Positions 1-4,454 of a stretch of DNA of 5,002 nt are shown here, piece by piece (position 1 is the stretch's first letter; each line of letters opens with the position of its first letter). This DNA comes from Clostridium sp. (GTDB lineage Bacteria > Bacillota > Clostridia > Clostridiales > Clostridiaceae). The stretch is from contig DPOH01000143.1 in the NCBI GenBank assembly GCA_003539755.1, positions 1 to 5,002 of the forward strand, read 5' to 3'. The translations under genes were made by a program, and so were the position numbers. The notes beneath the pieces are model-generated. The model worked only from the letters and a program-made list of their open reading frames with translations, was not told the DNA's origin and made no database searches.

Positions 1-26
1 CAATTACGGTTATTTGAGTTGCTCAT
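1..26 (-). CDS. 5' end of a gene running off the left edge, possibly forespore-expressed
   Basis: Only eight complete codons are visible, reading MSNSNNRN, followed by the first two bases (TG) of a ninth codon. The start ATG lies at 26-24 and is preceded by an AAGGAAGT ribosome binding site at 34-41 with a suitable spacer. A sigma-G-like promoter lies just upstream at 52-80. A short polar Asn/Ser N-terminus behind a sigma-G-type promoter would suit a small acid-soluble spore protein. The partial ninth codon (Cys, Trp or stop) is not typical of that family, so the product stays unassigned. Confidence is moderate that this is a real start and low for any function. Confidence 0.5.
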
Positions 27-51
27 TTTAAACACTTCCTTTCCATAATAT

Positions 52-80
52 TAGGTTGTGTAAAAAACATTGTTTTATGC
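52..80 (-). promoter_or_regulatory. Sigma-G-like promoter for the gene at the left edge
   Basis: Read on the minus strand, GCATA (80-76) is followed after 17 bp by CAACCTA (58-52). The forespore sigma-G consensus is roughly G-H-A-T-R, 17-18 bp, C-A-T-n-H-T-A. The -35 element matches fully and the -10 element has one mismatch (A for T at its third position). Transcription would start near 45, leaving room for the ribosome binding site at 34-41. This is a consensus match by eye. Such matches do arise by chance in A/T-rich DNA, although the placement just before a start codon helps. Confidence 0.45.
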
Positions 81-122
81 TTGATAATACCTATTAAAAT
101 TTCAAATTTATAGCTTTATATC

Positions 123-605
123 CTAGGATTTAGATTCAATATCATTTATAACAGCTAAAAATATATTATACATTTCTACATTATCATCTTCATTTTGAAG
201 AATTTTTAATCCTAAAAAAAGTACAAATAGAGCATATGTCATCAAGGAAAATCGTCCTAATTTCTTAATACAGATATCCATATAAGAGAATACGCCACTT
301 GCTGTAAGTCCGGCTAAAAGAGATGCTCCTATACCACAGCCTCCACTGGTATATGAGCCTAATTTTGATTTTATATGAATCTTTTCAATATTATAATCTA
401 TATTATCATTCCTATACCATTCCTCAACTCTTTTATACATTATAAACATTGTTTTATCCCTATGTTTTGTAACCTTCATTGTGAATTTATAACATTCTCT
501 ATACTTCTTAACTATTTCAGGCGTATATATTTTATAATCATCAACTTTAATATTTTTCTTCTTTATAATCTTATTTTTAAAATCAATTATATTTTTTATC
601 TCCAT
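123..605 (-). CDS. Hypothetical protein with two hydrophobic segments (160 aa)
   Basis: I do not recognise this 160-residue protein. The first 80 residues are highly charged and Lys-rich and contain no motif I can name. Residues about 87-107 form a Gly/Ala/Ser-rich hydrophobic stretch containing GGCGIGASLLAG. Residues about 119-136 form a second hydrophobic helix (FSLMTYALFVLFLGLKIL), followed by a short acidic C-terminus. The likely picture is a small membrane protein with two membrane segments and a cytoplasmic basic N-domain, but the first segment is weak. The ATG at 605-603 has an AGGAG site at 615-619 with a 9-nt spacer. It is transcribed away from the Cys-rich protein gene. No clear terminator follows, so readthrough toward the left-edge gene is possible. 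A 10-bp palindrome, ATCCTAGGAT, spans the stop codon at 120-129. Confidence 0.72.
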   Translation of the reverse strand: MEIKNIIDFKNKIIKKKNIKVDDYKIYTPEIVKKYRECYKFTMKVTKHRDKTMFIMYKRVEEWYRNDNIDYNIEKIHIKSKLGSYTSGGCGIGASLLAGLTASGVFSYMDICIKKLGRFSLMTYALFVLFLGLKILQNEDDNVEMYNIFLAVINDIESKS

Positions 606-655
606 AAGATCATTCTCCTAGAATTGCTTTATAAACATTTTCCTGAATTAATAAA

Positions 656-682
656 ACTGCCTCTTCATATCGTCATATACTA
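656..682 (+). promoter_or_regulatory. Distal sigma-K-like promoter upstream of the Cys-rich protein gene
   Basis: AC at 656-657 is followed after 16 bp by CATATACTA at 674-682. This fits the late mother-cell sigma-K pattern of AC, 16-17 bp, CATAnnnTA. Transcription would begin near 690, giving a leader of about 95 nt. The pattern is short and can occur by chance in A/T-rich sequence. It is listed because a second copy of the -10 lies 67 bp downstream, next to a gene whose product looks like a coat or exosporium protein. Confidence 0.3.
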
Positions 683-742
683 TAAAATATTCCTTAAAAT
701 TATGAAATATTTATATTTTTTTTAAACTTATTGAACTTTTAA

Positions 743-760
743 CATACTATAAAATTATAG
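743..760 (+). promoter_or_regulatory. Proximal CATACTATA -10 element for the Cys-rich protein gene
   Basis: CATACTATA at 743-751 fits the sigma-K -10 pattern CATAnnnTA, and its first seven bases also fit the sigma-G -10 pattern. The nearest upstream AC (726-727) is 15 bp away, one short of the usual sigma-K spacing. No good sigma-G -35 is present. A vegetative alternative using TTGAAC at 731-736 lacks a well-spaced TATAAT. The element overlaps a small dyad, CTATAA-AA-TTATAG, at 747-760. Which sigma factor is used is unresolved. Confidence 0.33.
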
Positions 761-782
761 AGTTATACGTAAGGTGAGTGAA
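754..782 (-). promoter_or_regulatory. Possible vegetative promoter for the 160-aa hypothetical protein
   Basis: On the minus strand, TTCACT (782-777) is separated by 17 bp from a perfect TATAAT (759-754). This would start transcription near 747 and give a leader of about 140 nt. The site overlaps the ribosome binding site and upstream region of the divergent gene at 785, so the two transcription units could interfere. The -35 matches four of six bases. Nothing better was seen between 606 and 753 on this strand. Confidence 0.32.
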
Positions 783-784
783 TA

Positions 785-1273
785 ATGGACAATCGAGGCA
801 ATTTTAATGAACTAAATAATGATATTAATAATGGCTTTGATACTTTGAATAACAACTTTGATAATTTAAATAATAACTTTGATAATCTAAGTGATGATTT
901 AAATGATTTAAATAACAGTCTTGGACTAAATGGATGTATTGATAATGCATATGATGCTGGGCAATTAAATGGTCTTCAAGGTTTATGCTGTATTTCTAGG
1001 CAATATCAATCTCTTGTTTTACTATTAATATTGTTATACTTTTGGACAACACAATATAATACAAATTATCTTATGAACACTAACAGCCAGCTAGTATGTA
1101 CTTATTCATGCCTACTAGAAAAAATGGTTGATAATGCTATAGATAATTGTTTTAACTGTTGTAGTGGGACTAGCCCAGCTTCAGAAAACAATAAGCATCG
1201 TCATAAGAAACATCGATGCAAAAAAAATTCCTGTGACTGCTGTGACTGTTGCGACTGCGATGATGACTGTTAA
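785..1273 (+). CDS. Asn-rich heptad, Cys/His-rich-tail protein, candidate spore-surface protein (162 aa)
   Basis: Not a family I can name. Residues 7-46 form hydrophobic-polar heptads with Phe, Ile or Leu at position a and Leu at d: FNELNND, then a four-residue INNG insertion, then FDTLNNN, FDNLNNN, FDNLSDD and LNDLNNS. This predicts an Asn/Asp-rich coiled coil. Residues 76-87 (SLVLLLILLYFW) form one short, very hydrophobic segment. The C-terminal tail has a basic His/Lys stretch (HRHKKHRCKK, 138-147) and then an acidic Cys run, C150 to C162, of the form CDCCDCCDCDDDC. There are 16 cysteines in all. Such composition suits disulfide cross-linking in a coat or exosporium layer, or metal binding. 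Both are inference. The ATG at 785 is preceded by AAGGTGAG at 771-778 with a 6-nt spacer. It is the only plus-strand gene here and is followed by a strong terminator. Confidence 0.85.
   Translation: MDNRGNFNELNNDINNGFDTLNNNFDNLNNNFDNLSDDLNDLNNSLGLNGCIDNAYDAGQLNGLQGLCCISRQYQSLVLLLILLYFWTTQYNTNYLMNTNSQLVCTYSCLLEKMVDNAIDNCFNCCSGTSPASENNKHRHKKHRCKKNSCDCCDCCDCDDDC
836..919 (+). repeat. In-frame 21-bp heptad repeats
   Basis: Four consecutive 21-bp units encode FDTLNNN, FDNLNNN, FDNLSDD and LNDLNNS (residues 18-45). The second and third units share the codons TTT-GAT-AAT and differ mainly at synonymous or Asn/Asp/Ser positions. This looks like tandem duplication followed by drift. The strict period of seven residues with large hydrophobics at the first and fourth positions is the coiled-coil signature. 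Copy number may vary between strains. Confidence 0.75.
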
Positions 1274-1294
1274 TTATCATAACAATTCAAGCCA

Positions 1295-1337
1295 TATTAA
1301 AAGCAGGAGCTTATATAAAATTCTCCTGCTTTTAATA
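1295..1337. terminator. Bidirectional terminator between the Cys-rich gene and topB
   Basis: A perfect 15-bp inverted repeat joins 1295-1309 to 1323-1337 across a 13-nt loop. Its G/C-rich core is GCAGGAG/CTCCTGC, and its outer arms are A/T-rich, so each strand reads CTCCTGC followed by TTTT. It starts 21 nt after the stop of the plus-strand gene and 10 nt after the stop of topB. It therefore serves as a shared intrinsic terminator for two convergent genes. Confidence 0.92.
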
Positions 1338-1347
1338 ATATTTAATC

Positions 1348-3528
1348 TTATTTTCCAAAATCTTTTAATAAAGCTGCAAAAGGATTATCATTCATTTCCT
1401 CCTGCTCTGCTTCTTTTTGAAGCTTCTTCATATAATTATTGACTTGTCTTTTATCTACTTTACCTTTTTTATCAAATCTCTTTTCAAATACTGAAGCTTT
1501 TTCTCTAAAATTACAATTTGCCCCTGGACATACATATATCTTTCCTTCACCCTGTCCTCTAAGCTCTAAGCGTTTCTTACATTCAGGACATCTTGCATTT
1601 GTAATTCTTGCAATATTTTCTCTATGACCACAGTTTCTATCCTGACATACATACATTGTTCCATTTTTACCTTTTACCTCAAGCATGTATTTACCACATT
1701 TAGGGCACTTTTTTCCTGTTTGATTATCATGATGGAATTTTACATTACCACCCTTAACATCTTCAATAAGAGCTATGGCATAATTCTTCATTTCTTTTAT
1801 AAATTTATGAGAATCTGCTTTTCCTCCAGCAATTTCTTCAAGTCTCTTTTCCCACTTTGCAGTTAATAACGGAGACTTTAATTCCTTTGGAACTAATTCA
1901 ATAAGCTGCTTACCTTTTGATGTAGGTACTATATCTTTTCCTTGTTTTTCTATTACAAATGAATTGAACAGCTTTTCTATTATATCAGCTCTTGTTGCAA
2001 CAGTACCTAGTCCTCCTGTTTCATTAAGAGTCTTAGCTGAATCTTTATCTATACTTATATACTTCTGAGGATTTTCCATAGCAGATAAAAGTGTTGCTTC
2101 ATTAAATCTAGCTGGTGGTGTAGTTTGTTTCTTCACAATATCTACTGAAGAAATCTGTAGAATATCTCCCTTATTTAAAATTGGAAGCTCTACATTCTTT
2201 TCTTCATCATATATATTATCTTTTTCATAAAGCTTCTTCCATCCCTTGCTCTTAGTTACATTTCCTTTTGCAGTAAATATTTCACCATTTATATCTACCT
2301 TTATTGTAGTCTGCTCATATTCATATGCTGGAAGAAGTACACTTAAAAATCTCTTTACAACTAGATTGTATATATGACTTTCATCTGTACTTAAGTTTGC
2401 CAAACTTCCTTTTTCTTCTGTAGGAATTATAGCATGGTGATCGCTTACCTTTGCATTATTCACAAATCTTGGGTTACCTTTTACGCCTTCTTTTATAAGT
2501 TTTTCAGCATATACTCTGTATTCACCAGTACCTATTGCTTTAAGTCTTTCAGGAATAGTTGTAACAACATCAGTTGTTATATATCTCGAATCTGTTCTTG
2601 GATAAGTTAAAAGCTTATGATTCTCATAAAGTCTCTGCATTATATTTAAAGTCTGTTTTGCAGAATATCCCCATATTTTATTAGCATCTCTTTGTAGTTC
2701 AGTTAAATCATATAGCTCAGGCGAATACTTTTTCTTATTAGATTTGTTTACTTCTATAACTTTCCCATCTCTACCTTTACATTTTGTAATTATAGAGTTT
2801 GCAATTTCTTCATTATATATAGCAGTATTTCCTTTACTATTTATATAATTTAATGTAAATCCCTTTGCCTTTGCATTTATATTATAATAATCACTAGGTT
2901 TGAAATTTTTAATTTCTTCTTCTCTTTTTACTATCATAGAAAGTGTTGGAGACTGTACACGCCCTGCTGATAATTGAGCATTATATTTACATGTAAGTGC
3001 ACGAGTTACATTGAGACCAATAAGCCAGTCTGCTTCTGCTCTACATACTGCAGCTTTATATAAATTTTCATAATTCTTTGCATCTTTCAAATTTTTAAAT
3101 CCATCTAAAATTGCTTTATTTGTCTGAGATGATATCCATAATCTCTTAAGAGGCTTTTTTACACCTGCTTTTTCAATTATCCATCTTGCAACAAGTTCTC
3201 CCTCTCTCCCAGCATCTGTGGCAATTATTATATAGCTTATATCACTTCTATTCATGAGCTTCTTTACTTCGTTAAACTGCTTACCTGTCTTTTTTAACAC
3301 AGTTAATTTCATATTCTTAGGAAGCATAGGCAGAGTTTCCATACTCCATTCCTTATACTTTTTATCATAACCTTCTGGATCCATAAGACCAACTAAATGC
3401 CCCATAGCCCATGTTACTACATATTTATTTCCTTCAATATATGAACCTTTATTTTGATTACATTTTAAAACTTTAGCCAAATCTCTTCCCACAGAAGGTT
3501 TTTCAGCCAAAACAAGAGTCTTACTCAT
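1348..3528 (-). CDS. topB: DNA topoisomerase III, TopB (type IA)
   Basis: Type IA topoisomerase that cuts one DNA strand through a 5'-phosphotyrosyl link, relaxing negative supercoils and decatenating recombination and replication intermediates. It acts on the nucleoid, usually with RecQ-type helicases. The TOPRIM domain opens the protein with the invariant Glu in LVLAEKPSVGRD (E9, K10) and the metal-site motif ATDAGREGE (D105, E109). The active-site motif LLTYPRTDSRY places the catalytic tyrosine at Y309 and its arginine at R311. The HHAIIPT motif lies at 364-370 and the GLGTVATRADIIEKL motif at 506-520. Two C-terminal zinc ribbons follow, with ligands C608, C611, C628, C633 and C647, C650, C667, C672, then a basic tail ending NPFAALLKDFGK. 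The 726 residues match the Bacillus-type TopB length (about 727), longer than E. coli TopB (653). The ATG has a GAGAGGAAG site at 3535-3543. The gene is intact and monocistronic. Confidence 0.98.
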   Translation of the reverse strand: MSKTLVLAEKPSVGRDLAKVLKCNQNKGSYIEGNKYVVTWAMGHLVGLMDPEGYDKKYKEWSMETLPMLPKNMKLTVLKKTGKQFNEVKKLMNRSDISYIIIATDAGREGELVARWIIEKAGVKKPLKRLWISSQTNKAILDGFKNLKDAKNYENLYKAAVCRAEADWLIGLNVTRALTCKYNAQLSAGRVQSPTLSMIVKREEEIKNFKPSDYYNINAKAKGFTLNYINSKGNTAIYNEEIANSIITKCKGRDGKVIEVNKSNKKKYSPELYDLTELQRDANKIWGYSAKQTLNIMQRLYENHKLLTYPRTDSRYITTDVVTTIPERLKAIGTGEYRVYAEKLIKEGVKGNPRFVNNAKVSDHHAIIPTEEKGSLANLSTDESHIYNLVVKRFLSVLLPAYEYEQTTIKVDINGEIFTAKGNVTKSKGWKKLYEKDNIYDEEKNVELPILNKGDILQISSVDIVKKQTTPPARFNEATLLSAMENPQKYISIDKDSAKTLNETGGLGTVATRADIIEKLFNSFVIEKQGKDIVPTSKGKQLIELVPKELKSPLLTAKWEKRLEEIAGGKADSHKFIKEMKNYAIALIEDVKGGNVKFHHDNQTGKKCPKCGKYMLEVKGKNGTMYVCQDRNCGHRENIARITNARCPECKKRLELRGQGEGKIYVCPGANCNFREKASVFEKRFDKKGKVDKRQVNNYMKKLQKEAEQEEMNDNPFAALLKDFGK

Positions 3529-3582
3529 TATTAACTTCCTCTCTCTAACTGCTAAAAATCAGTTTTTATGTTATATTAGATT

Positions 3583-3591
3583 ATTATATCA
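3583..3591 (-). promoter_or_regulatory. Extended -10 promoter of topB
   Basis: On the minus strand the sequence reads TG-A-TATAAT (3591-3583), a perfect TATAAT with the upstream TG of extended -10 promoters. At the expected 17-bp spacing the -35 hexamer is ACAATA, a poor match, which fits reliance on the extended element. Transcription would begin near 3576, giving a leader of about 48 nt that ends in the GAGAGGAAG ribosome binding site. Confidence 0.6.
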
Positions 3592-3723
3592 CACAAAATC
3601 TAGCTTATTGTATTAAACTCCTCGTATTAATATCATAAAATAAAAAACATTATTGTTTTCTCCTAAAATCACTAACTGCCCATAAATTACCCATAAGTAG
3701 CATTATTCATTAACTGTTAACTG

Positions 3724-3769
3724 AAAAAATGCTGGTGAAAGACTACTTCTCTTCCACTCAGCATTTTTT
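3724..3769 (-). terminator. Intrinsic terminator of yjdF
   Basis: An 11-bp perfect stem pairs 3724-3734 with 3759-3769 (AAAAAATGCTG/CAGCATTTTTT). Inside it the stem continues past a one-base bulge with 3735-3737/3755-3757, one mismatch, and 3739-3741/3751-3753, leaving a 9-nt loop. On the minus strand the right side ends in TTTTTT. The hairpin begins inside the yjdF stop codon (3769-3771), so there is essentially no 3' spacer. The plus strand also ends in a T-run, so it may stop transcription from either side. Confidence 0.85.
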
Positions 3770-4188
3770 TAATGCCCTTTATGTTTTTCTTTTTTCTTTT
3801 GCTGTTTTATTTTGTAAAGCCTTTCTTCTTCAGCTTTTTTTTCTTCCTTTGTACGCTTCTTACGCTCAATTTTATTTTCTTCATGTTGCTTCTTCAATGC
3901 AATCTGAGCCTTTGTTCCAATCCCTTTATCTTGCACTTCTTTATGAATCTTTTTTTGAAGTCTTTTAGGATTTTCTTTTTTCTTTAATTTGTTTTCATCT
4001 TTATCAGATTCAATACTTACAAAATTTAATCTGTAATAATTCTTTAGTAAAAATTCATAGACTTCAGTATCCTTCGGCTCAGCACCAAAAGTTACCTTGC
4101 TAGCTTTATAGCACTCTCCTTCCTCCACTTCAAATATTCCTATCCAAAATGGTTCATTATAAAGTACTGTAAGCTTGCACGTATTCAT
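3769..4188 (-). CDS. yjdF: YjdF family protein (DUF2992), under a yjdF riboswitch
   Basis: The 139-residue protein matches the YjdF/DUF2992 pattern. It has an N-terminal beta-rich part with KLTVLYNEPFWIGIFEVEE (5-23) and the characteristic YKASKVTFGAEPKDTEVYEFLL (27-48). After a polar linker comes KENPKRLQKKIHKEV (71-85), then KGIGTKAQIALKKQHEENK (88-106), and a long, highly charged Lys/Glu helix ending KKEKHKGH. The biochemical role of the family is not established. In Firmicutes it is typically preceded by the yjdF RNA motif, reported to sense azaaromatic compounds, which suggests a response to toxic heterocycles. The start chosen is the ATG at 4188, with AGGAGG at 4196-4201 and a 7-nt spacer. 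An in-frame GTG at 4218 would extend it by ten residues (MIFYLSGGIT) but translates the ribosome binding site, so it is rejected. A terminator overlaps the stop codon, so the gene is probably transcribed alone. Confidence 0.94.
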   Translation of the reverse strand: MNTCKLTVLYNEPFWIGIFEVEEGECYKASKVTFGAEPKDTEVYEFLLKNYYRLNFVSIESDKDENKLKKKENPKRLQKKIHKEVQDKGIGTKAQIALKKQHEENKIERKKRTKEEKKAEEERLYKIKQQKKKEKHKGH

Positions 4189-4195
4189 AGTAATT

Positions 4196-4201
4196 CCTCC
4201 T
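4196..4201 (-). promoter_or_regulatory. yjdF ribosome binding site, probable riboswitch output
   Basis: A perfect AGGAGG lies 7 nt before the ATG at 4188. It directly abuts the 3' strand of the leader's closing helix (4202-4218), so folding of the riboswitch could expose or hide it. No terminator hairpin lies between the aptamer and the start codon, so control at translation initiation is more likely than transcription attenuation. Confidence 0.75.
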
Positions 4202-4314
4202 GATAAATAAAAAATCACAAGAGAACGGACAACCCCAGGAGGGCAGGTTACTTCCAGTTAACAGTTAACTGCTATCGGGTTCTGACTACCAACAGAACAG
4301 TGTTTTTATCTCTC
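4202..4314 (-). ncRNA. yjdF-type riboswitch (azaaromatic-sensing leader RNA)
   Basis: The leader between the promoter and the yjdF ribosome binding site is richer in G/C than its surroundings and highly foldable. A closing helix pairs GAUAAAAACAC (4310-4300) with the GUG-A-UUUUU segment (4218-4210) and the terminal UAUC (4205-4202). Inside it, GUUCUG (4298-4293) pairs with CAGAAC (4284-4279) over an 8-nt loop. GCAGUUA (4272-4266) pairs with UAACCUGC (4250-4243), with one bulged base. The region 4231-4249 offers competing AACC/GGUU or CCC/GGG pairings. The class assignment rests mainly on position directly upstream of a DUF2992 gene, the defining context of the yjdF motif, plus clear structure. 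I could not align it to the family consensus. It would act in cis on yjdF. Confidence 0.78.
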
Positions 4315-4320
4315 ACATAT

Positions 4321-4326
4321 ATTATA
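4321..4326 (-). promoter_or_regulatory. -10 element of the riboswitch-yjdF transcript
   Basis: A perfect TATAAT on the minus strand puts the transcription start near 4314, at the 5' strand of the riboswitch closing helix. The -35 is unclear. TTGACT at 4334-4339 is only 8 bp away, too close for sigma-A, and the hexamer at 17-bp spacing (4344-4349) is a poor match. The promoter may need an activator, or use another spacing. Confidence 0.5.
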
Positions 4327-4345
4327 TACAATTAAGTCAATTCTT

Positions 4346-4371
4346 AATAGTAAATTTAACTGTTTACTATT
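4346..4371. promoter_or_regulatory. Inverted repeat upstream of the yjdF promoter, possible operator
   Basis: A perfect 9-bp inverted repeat, AATAGTAAA (4346-4354) and TTTACTATT (4363-4371), flanks an 8-bp centre, TTTAACTG. It covers the place where the -35 element of the yjdF promoter should lie and extends upstream. The arms contain a single G/C pair, so an RNA hairpin would be weak, and a protein-binding DNA dyad is more plausible. No regulator is identified. Chance occurrence in A/T-rich DNA is possible. Confidence 0.35.
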
Positions 4372-4399
4372 TAATAAATTATATTTTTTCAATATAAAA

Positions 4400-4427
4400 T
4401 GCCTTAATTCATAAACAAATTAAGGCA
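4400..4427 (-). terminator. Terminator of the chemoreceptor gene
   Basis: A perfect 10-bp stem pairs TGCCTTAATT (4400-4409) with AATTAAGGCA (4418-4427) over an 8-nt loop. On the minus strand it is followed by TTTTATATTG. It lies 27 bp beyond the chemoreceptor stop codon and upstream of the yjdF promoter, which isolates yjdF from readthrough. The U-tract is short, so termination may be incomplete. Confidence 0.7.
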
Positions 4428-4454
4428 CTAATATGTAGTTATAAAATTTTACTA

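Noticed and set aside
65..457. Fourteen-base direct repeat AAACATTGTTTTAT at 65-78 and 444-457
   Set aside because: One copy is coding (within MFIMYK). It is low-complexity A/T sequence, and similar palindromic AAAACA/TGTTTT runs occur elsewhere, such as near 3645-3660.
375..725. Plus-strand open frame of 116 codons
   Set aside because: It is the reverse-strand shadow of the 160-residue gene and adjacent A/T-rich DNA. It is dominated by Ile, Phe and Tyr and has no ribosome binding site of note.
1164..1442. Plus-strand open frame of 92 codons overlapping the Cys-rich gene end and topB
   Set aside because: It runs through the terminator hairpin and into the opposite strand of topB, and its composition is not protein-like.
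1439..1866. Two plus-strand open frames inside topB
   Set aside because: Both are antisense shadows of the conserved zinc-ribbon and core coding region of topB.
3547..3564. Small hairpin AACTG/CAGTT in the topB leader
   Set aside because: Five pairs with an 8-nt loop is weak, and it does not cover the ribosome binding site, so a regulatory role is not supported.
3679..3696. CCCATAA repeated with an 11-bp period
   Set aside because: Only two short copies are present with no further periodicity, too little to call a binding array.
3729..3987. Plus-strand open frames opposite yjdF, rich in Phe and Leu
   Set aside because: They are the complement of the Lys/Glu-rich YjdF helix (AAA/GAA codons read as TTT/TTC).
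4189..4218. Ten-residue N-terminal extension of YjdF starting at the GTG at 4218
   Set aside because: It would translate the AGGAGG ribosome binding site and the riboswitch closing helix. The ATG at 4188 has an ideal site and matches the family N-terminus.
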